A stretch of 55,492 nucleotides of DNA from Burkholderiales bacterium. GTDB taxonomy: Bacteria; Pseudomonadota; Gammaproteobacteria; Burkholderiales; Burkholderiaceae_C. The DNA is taken from assembly GCA_013044035.1 (NCBI GenBank), contig JABEVE010000062.1, forward strand, positions 1 through 55,492, read 5' to 3'. Of this stretch, positions 1 to 8,016 are shown piece after piece. The notes beneath the pieces were generated by a model. That model did no database searches and was not told the origin of the DNA. It saw nothing but the letters and a program-made list of their open reading frames with translations. Made by a program: the position numbers and the translations under genes. Every line of letters begins with the position of its first letter. Positions within the stretch are counted from its first letter, which is position 1.

Positions 1-25
1 CTGTGAATTCAATACCCTACTGACA

Positions 26-50
26 AGAAAAAAGCCGCACGCGGCGGCTT
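26..50 (-). terminator. Rho-independent terminator downstream of tRNA-Ser
   Basis: Read on the minus strand, a perfect 7-bp stem (AAGCCGC / GCGGCTT) with a 5-nt loop runs directly into a T-rich tract. It lies 13 bases past the 3' end of the tRNA-Ser gene, on the same strand, so it very probably ends that transcript. Confidence 0.8.
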
Positions 51-62
51 GATTCTGATTTA

Positions 63-153
63 TGGCGGAGAGAGGGGGATTCGAACCCCCGAAGGGCTGT
101 TAACCCTTACACGCTTTCCAGGCGTGCGACTTAAACCGCTCATCCATCTCTCC
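63..153 (-). tRNA. tRNA-Ser (anticodon GGA)
   Basis: On the minus strand the gene starts GGAGAGATGG and ends with the paired CTCTCC, discriminator G and an encoded CCA. The T loop GGTTCGAATCC is canonical. The anticodon loop reads CTGGAAA, giving anticodon GGA for UCC/UCU serine codons. The long variable arm is typical of class II serine tRNAs and explains the 91-nt length. No integrase or attachment-site duplication was seen beside it. Confidence 0.97.
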
Positions 154-214
154 AGAGCCCGGCATCGTAGCAGGGCGTGCTGGGAGCGCTGATGCACTTT
201 CCGGGTGGCTGTGC

Positions 215-1027
215 TCAGTCGAGCAGATCGCCGAGTTCGGCGGCGCGACAGGCCGCGGCCTGGAGCGCGGCGTCGAAGGCTTGGGCAACTTGGTGCTGTG
301 TCAGCGTGTCGAGCGCGGCGGCGGTGGTGCCGCCTTTGCTGGTGACTTGCTCGCGCAACTGCGTGGCTGAGAGCGGCGACTGGGTGGCGAGCGCCGCCGC
401 GCCGGACAAGGTGCCCAGCGCCAGGCGCATGGCGGTGTCGGCAGGCAGGCCGAGGCGAACACCGGCGGCGGTCAAGGCCTCTGCCAGATAGAACACATAG
501 GCCGGACCGGAGCCGGACAGTGCTGTCACCGCATCGAGCTGGGCCTCTCGTTCCACCCACACCAGGCTGCCGGTGGGAGCCAGCAGGCGCTCGGCTTCGG
601 CGCGGTCAGCCGGAGTGCAGACGGCGTTGGCGTAGAGCCCGGCAATTCCCTGGCCGATGAGCGCGGGGGTGTTGGGCATGGCGCGCACGATGCGCCGCGC
701 CCCGGACCTCCGCGCGATGGCGCCGCAGCGCACACCGGCCATGATGCTCAGGTGCAGGGCATCGGCCAGATACGGGGCGCACGCCGCGGCGGCCTCGGCA
801 AAACTTTGCGGCTTGACAGCCCACACCACCCCTTGCGCCGCGCGTAAATCCGGCCCGGCCTCACCCAGGATGCGCACGCCGAAACGCTGCTGCAGGCTGG
901 CGCGCTGCGCGGCGGATGGCTCCAGCACCAGGATGGAGTCTGCTGGCACCCCGGCCTTGAGCAGCCCGCCGATGAGGGCGCCGGCCATGTTGCCGCCACC
1001 GATGAAAACGAGGGTCGAAGTGTTCAT
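215..1027 (-). CDS. proC: Pyrroline-5-carboxylate reductase
   Basis: Catalyses the last step of proline synthesis, NAD(P)H-dependent reduction of pyrroline-5-carboxylate, in the cytosol. The 270-residue product opens with the Rossmann motif FIGGGNMAGALIGGLL. It contains the family region RIVRAMPNTPALIGQG, ALSGSGPAYVFYLAEAL and, near the C-terminus, LREQVTSKGGTTAAAL, a form of the P5CR dimerisation/active-site signature. The ATG at 1027 (MNTSTLVF) is preferred over an upstream in-frame start because it places the Rossmann beta strand at the usual position. The length is normal for ProC. The proline-degrading gene putA lies about 7 kb away, but nothing suggests co-transcription. Confidence 0.95.
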   Translation of the reverse strand: MNTSTLVFIGGGNMAGALIGGLLKAGVPADSILVLEPSAAQRASLQQRFGVRILGEAGPDLRAAQGVVWAVKPQSFAEAAAACAPYLADALHLSIMAGVRCGAIARRSGARRIVRAMPNTPALIGQGIAGLYANAVCTPADRAEAERLLAPTGSLVWVEREAQLDAVTALSGSGPAYVFYLAEALTAAGVRLGLPADTAMRLALGTLSGAAALATQSPLSATQLREQVTSKGGTTAAALDTLTQHQVAQAFDAALQAAACRAAELGDLLD

Positions 1028-1408
1028 GCCCGGATTATCGCGGGTGGGTGCTGGCTGTCGCGCTCTGCGGCGCATGGCGCGCCTTGCGTGCGGCGCGCAC
1101 CTGCATGCAGCCGTGGGGAGGGTTCGCGCACCGCCCCCCCCTCCCAGCCTCGCCCACGCGAGGGAGAGAAGACGACGTGTTGCACCGCGGGGAAGCCCTG
1201 CGGCCCCCTGCGGAGACTTGCAAAACGGCTGAGCCGTGTTGCCGATCGGTGCCTGAGCCTGGGCCTGGAAGACAAATGTTTCCGATTGCTACATGGGTGA
1301 ATAAATGTATTTTGTCCGCCGTTCATCGGCTAGATACCACCGTTTATCCAGATTTTCTCGCGGACCCTCGATCACTCCACCAGAATGCGACACAAGGAGT
1401 TTCTGCGC
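1028..1408. other. Intergenic region between proC and the pilus operon
   Basis: No convincing gene. It must hold the divergent promoters of proC and pilE. It contains one member of the C/G-rich REP-like palindrome family near 1134-1170 and becomes AT-richer at 1270-1400, just before pilE. I found no clean sigma-54 (-24/-12) or sigma-70 pair. Confidence 0.5.
1134..1170. repeat. REP-like C/G-rich palindrome
   Basis: An imperfect palindrome with a CTCCC arm facing GGGAG across about 16 bases. It is of the same kind as the copies inside putA and between the second and third AOR-operon genes. A nearby GTGGGGAGGGTT at about 1113 resembles part of the AOR-operon copy. Confidence 0.5.
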
Positions 1409-1867
1409 ATGAAAACCTCTCGTGGTTTCACCCTGATCGAGCTGATGATCGTCGTGGCGATCGTTGCCATCCTCTCGGCCATCGCCCTGCCGGCCTACAA
1501 CAGTTACGTCACGCGCAGCAAACTGGCGGAAGCGTTTTCCGGGCTGTCGGGCGCCAGCGTGGCCTTGCAGCAGTATGCCCAGGACAACCGCACATACGTT
1601 CCCACCGCGGCCAGTCCCAATGTCTGCACGTCGGGCAACGCACCAACCTCAACGGACTTCAGCTTTGCCTGCAGCCCGGCCCCCACGACGACGCAGTTCA
1701 CCATCACGGCCACGGGCATCACCCCCACGCTCATCGGCATGACCTACTCCATCGACCAGAACGGCACCAAGCGCACGCTGAGCGTGCCGTCCTCCGGCGG
1801 CTGGTCCAGCAACAACGTCGGCAGCAACTCCACCTGCTGGGTGCGCGACCAGTCCGGGGACTGCTGA
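1409..1867 (+). CDS. pilE: Type IV pilin PilE-like
   Basis: A 152-residue prepilin with a short leader (MKTSRG) cleaved by PilD before F+1, then the hydrophobic helix [20 protein letters not shown] with the conserved Glu at position 5. A Cys pair near the C-terminus ([12 protein letters not shown]) fits the D-region disulphide of type IV pilins. The ATG at 1409 is chosen over an upstream in-frame ATG because it follows AAGGAG (1394-1399) at good spacing and leaves a normal-length leader. It is the first gene of a run of minor-pilin genes on one strand, which points to a minor/priming pilin, although a structural pilin cannot be excluded. Confidence 0.9.
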   Translation: MKTSRGFTLIELMIVVAIVAILSAIALPAYNSYVTRSKLAEAFSGLSGASVALQQYAQDNRTYVPTAASPNVCTSGNAPTSTDFSFACSPAPTTTQFTITATGITPTLIGMTYSIDQNGTKRTLSVPSSGGWSSNNVGSNSTCWVRDQSGDC

Positions 1868-1868
1868 A

Positions 1869-2375
1869 ATGCGCCACGCGGCCCGCCCCCCGAGCGGCTT
1901 CACCCTCATCGAACTGCTGGTCACCATCGCGGTGGCGGCCTTGCTGGGCATGCTGGTGGTGCCGAACCTGGTGAGCATGGTGCAGTCCGGCAAGACATCG
2001 GTGTTGGTCAACAAGTTCCCACAAGATGTGGCCTGGGCGCGCAACCTGGCAGTGACGTCGCAGCAGCCCGTGCAAATCGCGTTGTCCAACGGCAACTGCC
2101 AATGGGTCGCGACGGTCAATGGCGGCCCCACCGTGGCCGAGCACTCCATGACGAATGCGGCAACGCAGTATCCGGGTGTGACCTGCACCATCACGACGAA
2201 CGCACCGACCACCGGGAACCTCGACTTCAATTCGCAAGGCTTCATCACGGACGGCGTCGGCGGCCCCCCCATCTCGCCCACCATCACCGTGAGCACCGCC
2301 AATGGCCAGCAAACCTGGACGATGCAGGTGCTCAGTTCGGGCAGCGTCATCCTCAACAGCAACACCGCGTCATGA
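1869..2375 (+). CDS. fimT: Minor pseudopilin FimT/GspH family
   Basis: A 168-residue prepilin-like protein. Leader MRHAARPPSG precedes FTLIELLVTIAVAALLGML with Glu5. The following helix (VNKFPQDVAWARNLAVTSQQPV) and beta-rich tail match the GspH/FimT family, which helps prime pilus assembly and, in some bacteria, binds DNA during uptake. It starts one base after the pilE stop, so it is translationally coupled. Confidence 0.88.
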   Translation: MRHAARPPSGFTLIELLVTIAVAALLGMLVVPNLVSMVQSGKTSVLVNKFPQDVAWARNLAVTSQQPVQIALSNGNCQWVATVNGGPTVAEHSMTNAATQYPGVTCTITTNAPTTGNLDFNSQGFITDGVGGPPISPTITVSTANGQQTWTMQVLSSGSVILNSNTAS

Positions 2376-2914
2376 GCATGCCCTTGTCGTCTTCGTCCAT
2401 CCGTGCGCGGGCCGGCCGTCAGGCCGGGCTGTCGCTGATCAGCGTCTTGGTGGCCATCATCATTTTCAGCCTGGGCATGCTCAGCATCGCGTCCATCTAC
2501 ACCATGGCGGTGCCAGCCGTGACGGCCAACGAAGCCGCCACCGACACCGCCGCCTTCGGCAACCAGTTCTGGGCGCTGCTGCAGGCCAATCCGGGTCTGG
2601 TGGGGCAGCTCGGCACCACCACGGCGACAACCTACACCAGCACCAACGCCCCCAGCGCACCGGCTGTGTTGCAACCCTGGCTGGCCGGCATTTTCGGCCC
2701 CGCCGTGTTCACGAGCGCGACCTATGCCGGCACCCAACAAACCATGCTGCCCAGCGCGAGCGTCACCATCACCCCAGGACCCGGGGCCGACGGCAATGCC
2801 TGCACCGCGCCCACGCCGACCACCACGCTTTGCGGCATCACGCTCAACATCCAGTGGCAGCCCAATTCCACAACCAAGCGGTCGCAAACCTACAACTACC
2901 AGGTGGGATTCTGA
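2372..2914 (+). CDS. pilV: Minor pilin PilV-like
   Basis: A 180-residue prepilin-like protein whose ATG overlaps the fimT stop (ATGA). The leader is basic and Arg-rich (RARAGRQAG) and is followed by LSLISVLVAIIIFSLGMLSIAS, a single N-terminal membrane helix. The residue at position 5 of the predicted mature protein is Ser where nearly all type IV pilins carry Glu, and position 1 is Leu rather than Phe. PilV family membership is assigned from this helix and from its place between fimT and pilW. Minor pilins of this class form a tip or priming complex with PilW, PilX and PilY1. Confidence 0.82.
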   Translation: MSMPLSSSSIRARAGRQAGLSLISVLVAIIIFSLGMLSIASIYTMAVPAVTANEAATDTAAFGNQFWALLQANPGLVGQLGTTTATTYTSTNAPSAPAVLQPWLAGIFGPAVFTSATYAGTQQTMLPSASVTITPGPGADGNACTAPTPTTTLCGITLNIQWQPNSTTKRSQTYNYQVGF

Positions 2915-3062
2915 GATGAAACAGCCCCCTGACTTGCTGGCCCGTGGAGGCCCCTCCAATGTGCCGGGCCGTTCGGCTGGCGCGATGCGTTCCGCCGCGA
3001 ATGACCAGTCTCACCCCTCCAATGTGGAGTCAGTTCCTTCGGAGCGGCCGTGCGGAACAGAC

Positions 3063-4355
3063 ATGCGCGCCACGCCCCGCCATGCCCTGCCCCGCCAGCG
3101 CGGTCTGACCCTCGTCGAGCTGATGGTGGCGCTGGTTGCCGCCATCATCTTCTCGCTCTCGGTGCTGCTGGTGCAAATCGCGCTGACCAAGGAAAACGTC
3201 AGCATGTCCGACGTCGGCCAGCGCGACAATCAGTCCCGCGCCGCGCTCGACCTCATCACCCAGGATCTGAGCAATGCCGGCTTCATGCTCGGCGGCGTGC
3301 AATCGCGCTGCAGCGTGACCCTGGCCTACAACAGCAGCGTCGGCACCAAGCCATTCTTCCAATACCCGGTGTCTGCGGAGTCCCAGCCATTGCCGCTGCC
3401 AACCAGTACGGCCGTGGGCAGCGGCGCCTACCCCAGCACCACGCCCGATCCCAACGGCTACGGCAGCAATGCACAGTTCACCGACATGCTGTTTTTCACC
3501 GGCACCACCAGTGCCTTGCAGTTGCCGAGCAGCACCAACCCGAATACCTATGTGGTTCAACAAACGTCCACCACCACCGCGCCCGGATCGAATGGCGCCA
3601 TCAGTTCCACCGTTTTGCCACTGCAGTCGGTCACCGGCATCAACGCCGGCGACGGCGCCCTGCTGCGCATGCCTTTGAACGGCAAGCTCGTGTGTTTTCG
3701 CGTGCCGATCGCCCAGGTTGGCCCTGGCGGCCCCCCAGCGTCCACCACCATCGACAGCAAAAGCACGCAGCTCTTTCCCAGCAGTGGCTACCCCGGCTTT
3801 CAAGCCCAGATGCAGGCGGCAGGCGTCTGGCCAGCCTCGGGGCTGGTCAACAGCAACCTGATCGGCGCGCGGCTCACCGACCTTGGCCCGGCTGCCGGCA
3901 GCAACCTGCAAACCGTGGTGTATTACGTCGGCAACTATGGCACTGCGGGCACGGCAACCGGCCGCTACCCCATGCTGATGCGTGCCGTGATCAATGCGCA
4001 GAACGACACGCTGACGTCCGTCAACCCCGTGGCGGCCGGCGTGGTCAGCCTGCAAGCGCTGTTCGGCGTGGACGAAACCAACTCCGGCAGCGTGACCAAC
4101 TACCTCACCTGGCCCGACGTGGTGAGCGGCCAGTACACCGCGAACGTGCGCAGCGTGCTGTTCGCCATCGTCACCAAAACTCTGCAGACCGACCCGAATA
4201 CGAAGTACCAGGCCCCAACCGCCATCGCCATGGCCAGTCCCAGCCTGGGCCCGGACGGCTTCACCAGCTACCAAGTACCCGCTGCCTACGCCCGCAACCA
4301 CTTCTCCGTCCTCGAATCCGAAGTTGCCATTCGGAACCAGATATGGCCGCACTGA
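3063..4355 (+). CDS. pilW: Minor pilin PilW-like
   Basis: About 430 residues from the ATG at 3063. A class III leader (MRATPRHALPRQRG) precedes LTLVELMVALVAAIIFSLSV with Glu5, then a helix rich in polar residues (DVGQRDNQSRAALDLITQDL) typical of PilW. The long beta-rich, Gly/Ser/Thr-rich body is normal for the family. An in-frame ATG at 2916, just after the pilV stop, would add 49 residues to the leader, which would be very long for a prepilin. The added stretch contains a 13-bp direct repeat (2951-2963 and 3014-3026). The 3063 start is therefore preferred, but its ribosome site is weak. Confidence 0.87.
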   Translation: MRATPRHALPRQRGLTLVELMVALVAAIIFSLSVLLVQIALTKENVSMSDVGQRDNQSRAALDLITQDLSNAGFMLGGVQSRCSVTLAYNSSVGTKPFFQYPVSAESQPLPLPTSTAVGSGAYPSTTPDPNGYGSNAQFTDMLFFTGTTSALQLPSSTNPNTYVVQQTSTTTAPGSNGAISSTVLPLQSVTGINAGDGALLRMPLNGKLVCFRVPIAQVGPGGPPASTTIDSKSTQLFPSSGYPGFQAQMQAAGVWPASGLVNSNLIGARLTDLGPAAGSNLQTVVYYVGNYGTAGTATGRYPMLMRAVINAQNDTLTSVNPVAAGVVSLQALFGVDETNSGSVTNYLTWPDVVSGQYTANVRSVLFAIVTKTLQTDPNTKYQAPTAIAMASPSLGPDGFTSYQVPAAYARNHFSVLESEVAIRNQIWPH

Positions 4356-4945
4356 ACCGCCGCGCACCGCACAAGCCCCAGCAGGGCTTTGTGCTGTTGC
4401 TCACCCTCATCACCCTGCTGGTGCTGCTGTTCGGCGTGCTGTTCACCATGCGCGGCACGCTGCTGCAAACCGCCATGACCGGCAACACCCTGCAGCGCCA
4501 GAAGGACGTGCAGGCCAGCGATCTGGCCTTGCGTCAGGTGCAGCAGGCCATCATCCAGACCGCCAACAGCGCAGGAGACGTGCCGCTGGAAATCGCAGCC
4601 ACTGGCAAAGCCTGGTTCTACATTCCGCCGAACACCGGCAGCGTCTGGCCGGTACCGGGCACAGGCACCGCCGCCGCCTACTGGCAGAGCTGCCAGGGCA
4701 GCGGCACCTGCGACACGGTGGCCAACGTCGCCTCGGTCATCAGCCCCGCGCCGCCGCCACTGGCCGATGGCTACACCGCACTCGTCACCGTGGTCCCCAC
4801 CAACCAGCCGACCGATGCCTACAGCTGTGGCAATACCGGCTTCACCGCCACCTATTACGACATCTTCCTGCACCTGCAAGAGGCCAACGCCACCACAGCG
4901 GCCACCACGGAAACCGTATTCAAACTGTGCACGCCAGCGTCCTGA
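4343..4945 (+). CDS. pilX: Pilus assembly protein PilX-like
   Basis: A 200-residue protein beginning inside the last codons of pilW (13-base overlap). After the basic leader (RRAPHKPQQG) comes FVLLLTLITLLVLLFGVLF, then a motif typical of PilX (QTAMTGNTLQRQKDVQASDL). Like known PilX proteins it lacks Glu5. Four Cys in the C-terminal half could form two disulphides. The PilX family acts with PilV, PilW and PilY1 to initiate pilus assembly. Confidence 0.88.
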   Translation: MAALNRRAPHKPQQGFVLLLTLITLLVLLFGVLFTMRGTLLQTAMTGNTLQRQKDVQASDLALRQVQQAIIQTANSAGDVPLEIAATGKAWFYIPPNTGSVWPVPGTGTAAAYWQSCQGSGTCDTVANVASVISPAPPPLADGYTALVTVVPTNQPTDAYSCGNTGFTATYYDIFLHLQEANATTAATTETVFKLCTPAS

Positions 4946-5054
4946 TCGTTGTCATGCATCGCTGAACGCCATCTTTCAACTGAACAACCCGTCATGATCC
5001 TGCAATTCAAATTGTGCATCTTTACCTCCGCCATATCGCGCAAGAGGCCTCGTC

Positions 5055-7952
5055 ATGCGTAATTCGACTCTAGTAAAGATTATCGCGGCACTGGTTTTCA
5101 TTCTCGGCATCGGCATGACCTTGGCACAGGCCGCCCCGACGGTCGTGGATAATTTCACGGGAACCTCCGCGAATTTGCCGTGGAAAGCATTCAATGGCGC
5201 ATGCCTCACAGCTGGCGACGGCACCGGGTCCATTCCCGCCTGCAAGGGGCTTCCTTATTATGGCAATCAAACTCAGACGGGCTTGGTCAACAATCAAGAC
5301 AAACCAGGATCCGGCGCTTTGCGTTTTACCAATGGCTGCGCCAACGGGCAATGTTACTACGGCCAAAACGGCGCGATCATCTCCGTCAACCCATTTCCGA
5401 GCGATCAAGGAATTCAGGTCACCTTCACAACCTACACCTATGGTGGCGATAATCAGGGCGGGCATGGGGCTGATGGTATAGGATTTTATCTTCTCAATGG
5501 CGATCAAACGCCCAATATTGGCTCATGGGGCGGGAGTTTAGGTTATAGCTGCTCCAATACAAATTACCCTTACAACGGCATGGCGGGCGCTTATATTGGT
5601 CTGGGAATTGATGAATACGGAAATTTCCTTAACCAAAGTGATAATACACACTCTGGTTACGGCTATCTGCCCGGCAGAATTGGTCTTCGTGGCTATGGAA
5701 ATATCAATTTAGCAACTTTGCAGGCTATTGATCCTGGAGCAACACCTTATGATGTCAGAAATGTTTGCCAAAATGGTGGATACTACGAAGGTTATCGACT
5801 TCCGGACTATACTGCAATCCCAAATGCATACAAACCATTACCATCCAATAGGCCCATCGCCAATGAAAGCGCAACAACCCGGAATCAAGCGACACCGATT
5901 ACATACAAATTAGTCATTACATCGAATGGAATATTAAGTCTTTCTTACCAATGGGGCACTAAAGCACCCATCTCCGTCATCAGCCAACAGGATATTTCGA
6001 AATCCAATGGACCGATGCCGTCGAGTTTTCTGTTCGGGTTTGGCGGGTCAACCGGTGGCAGCGACAATGTTCATGAAATCACCTGTTTCGAGGCAAGCCC
6101 TTCGACACGCGCCACCAGCGCGCCGATTGCCCCGATTTCAATCTCGTCAGGCAGTTTCATTTACTCACTCACCAGCAATCCGGACCCCATCGCCGGGCAC
6201 GTTCAAGCGTTCCAGACGGTTTCAGCCCCCACGTCTGCGGCCAGTGCGCCGATTGGGACTGCAAGCGGCGCTGCCGTCTGGGATGCTGGAGACTCGGCCC
6301 ACATGCCGGCCAGCACGAGACAAAGCGTTCTGACCTCGACTGGCCCCGCAACGAGCAGCGGCGCGCAATCCGGCTCGGGGCTTGTCACACCATTCACCTC
6401 GCTTGACTCCGCCGCTTTCGGATCCTGGCCGCCCAGTGGGCAGGCCAGCGACCCTTGCCTGCCCAGCGGCAACACGGGCATCAGTGTGATTCAAAACTAC
6501 ACCATCAACCCAAGCTACAGCGGGTACACCTCCAGCAGCGGCACAACCTGCAGCTACCTTGCCGGTCGTCAAAGCGGATGGATGCTGGGCGGCTTCAGCG
6601 GCAATGACCATGCCCAATATCTTGGCCCCCCGGGAAACGCCAATCTGCTCGGCCTGGGCGGTTACGTCAGCTTCGCCCAAAACAACAACAAACGTGAGCA
6701 GCTTGTTCTGTTCACCAGCAACGACGGATTCTTGTATGCGGTCGACTCGCAAACCGGTGATCTGGTCTGGGGGTGGATGCCGAGACCCTTCGTGTCCAAT
6801 TTGTGGAACTACACGGCTTTCCCGACCGCGGGTTATTTCGACGGTGGGTTCACCACGACGGACGCCGTCGACACAACCACCAATCCCGCAGCGAGCGACT
6901 GGGCGAGTTACGTTGTTGGAACTGCCGAGGGCGGTGCCTACCACTACTCGCTGAAGCTCAGCAGCAATACGGCCGGCTCGACCAGCGCACCGACTCCGAC
7001 ATCGCAGGCCTGGGGTACTGTGGTCAATACTTCGAGCACCATCACCACTGTTTCTTCTCCGCAGGAACAAGCGCCAGTCATCGTGACGTTCAATGGCTCG
7101 CAATACGCGCTCTATGTGGTCAACACCACCAAAGGCACCGGCAGCTCCGCGGTCACGACAAGCACGTTGTATGAGCAGAATGTCGCCACCGGCAAACCCT
7201 CAGGCGGTACGGCCATATCGGCGGCCTTGCCCTTTGTTGCCAGCAGCTCGATCACCTATGTCCTGTCCACGGGAACGGCCTGGATCGGGGATAACAATGG
7301 TGGCGTATGGAGCCTGAACATCTCGGGCAATGCGGCGTCGGATGCAGGGAACGCCACTCAGGTGGCGACAACCAATCCGCAGGCACCGATCAACTACGTT
7401 GGTTACACCGAAATCAATGGTCTTCCCTATATCTGGGCGGCCACGCTGAACGAAATCACCGCATTTTCCTTATCGGGCGGAGCCTCTCAAATCATCTGGG
7501 CCAGCAGTGGCGGTACTGCCCCGAGCGGATACCTGCCGAGCGGCAGCAGCGGTGGTTTGCAGTCCAGCACCTCCGTCGCGGCGCTTCAATCCAGCGGCCA
7601 GATCTCCGCGCCCCCGGCGCTGGTCAATGGCGTGCTGGTGGTGCCGGTTTATGTTCCCCCTTCGGGCAATAGCTGCGGTTTATTGGGCGAGGGTTACTAC
7701 GATTTCTTTGATTTGCTCTCGGGTGGACTGCCGAAAATTCAGATCATCTACAAGAACAATGCGGTCACGACCGGCATGGTCGATCTTGGCTCCGGAAGCC
7801 CCTTCACGCCGTCGGTGAGTGTCACGCCGGCGGGAACGGTCATCTACCCGGGCAGCAGCCAGCCACCCAACCCGCAATCCCCCAATCCCATCAGCCCGAT
7901 TCAATTCGGCGGCAACGTGATGAACAAGCCCATCGCCTGGCGGCAGTATTGA
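5055..7952 (+). CDS. pilY1: PilY1-like pilus tip protein with lectin-like N-terminal domain
   Basis: A 965-residue secreted protein with a Sec signal peptide ending near LAQAA (residue 27). Residues about 40-330 resemble a bacterial L-type (legume-like) lectin: GADGIGFYLLNGD near residue 137 and YIGLGIDEYGNF near 182. Residues about 545-800 carry the PilY1/PilC beta-propeller start (REQLVLFTSNDGFLYAVDSQTG, then SDWASYVVGTAEGGAYHY and WIGDNNGGVWSLNI). I do not see the canonical Asp-rich calcium loop of Pseudomonas PilY1, nor a von Willebrand A domain, so the N-terminal module differs from that of the model protein. It ends the pilus operon, 109 bp after pilX. The DNA at about 5400-6000 is clearly AT-richer than its surroundings, hinting at module exchange. 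Likely role: an adhesin or assembly factor at the pilus tip. Confidence 0.82.
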   Translation: MRNSTLVKIIAALVFILGIGMTLAQAAPTVVDNFTGTSANLPWKAFNGACLTAGDGTGSIPACKGLPYYGNQTQTGLVNNQDKPGSGALRFTNGCANGQCYYGQNGAIISVNPFPSDQGIQVTFTTYTYGGDNQGGHGADGIGFYLLNGDQTPNIGSWGGSLGYSCSNTNYPYNGMAGAYIGLGIDEYGNFLNQSDNTHSGYGYLPGRIGLRGYGNINLATLQAIDPGATPYDVRNVCQNGGYYEGYRLPDYTAIPNAYKPLPSNRPIANESATTRNQATPITYKLVITSNGILSLSYQWGTKAPISVISQQDISKSNGPMPSSFLFGFGGSTGGSDNVHEITCFEASPSTRATSAPIAPISISSGSFIYSLTSNPDPIAGHVQAFQTVSAPTSAASAPIGTASGAAVWDAGDSAHMPASTRQSVLTSTGPATSSGAQSGSGLVTPFTSLDSAAFGSWPPSGQASDPCLPSGNTGISVIQNYTINPSYSGYTSSSGTTCSYLAGRQSGWMLGGFSGNDHAQYLGPPGNANLLGLGGYVSFAQNNNKREQLVLFTSNDGFLYAVDSQTGDLVWGWMPRPFVSNLWNYTAFPTAGYFDGGFTTTDAVDTTTNPAASDWASYVVGTAEGGAYHYSLKLSSNTAGSTSAPTPTSQAWGTVVNTSSTITTVSSPQEQAPVIVTFNGSQYALYVVNTTKGTGSSAVTTSTLYEQNVATGKPSGGTAISAALPFVASSSITYVLSTGTAWIGDNNGGVWSLNISGNAASDAGNATQVATTNPQAPINYVGYTEINGLPYIWAATLNEITAFSLSGGASQIIWASSGGTAPSGYLPSGSSGGLQSSTSVAALQSSGQISAPPALVNGVLVVPVYVPPSGNSCGLLGEGYYDFFDLLSGGLPKIQIIYKNNAVTTGMVDLGSGSPFTPSVSVTPAGTVIYPGSSQPPNPQSPNPISPIQFGGNVMNKPIAWRQY

Positions 7953-7983
7953 TGTCGTTGTTCGATCGGCGCCTCCCTGGATT

Positions 7984-7998
7984 TCCCCTGCGCGGGGA
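7984..7998. terminator. Possible bidirectional stem-loop between pilY1 and putA
   Basis: TCCCC and GGGGA pair around a 5-nt loop in the 64-bp gap between the convergent pilY1 and putA genes. No T tract follows on either strand, so termination is only suggested by position. Confidence 0.3.
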
Positions 7999-8016
7999 GG
8001 TGCCGGGGCAGCCGCC

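Noticed and set aside
63-153. tRNA-Ser as an integration site
   Set aside because: No integrase, no duplicated 3' end and no foreign gene block beside it within the window.
1270-1400. Sigma-54 promoter for the pilus operon
   Set aside because: Looked for a GG-N10-GC type -24/-12 element and found no convincing match.
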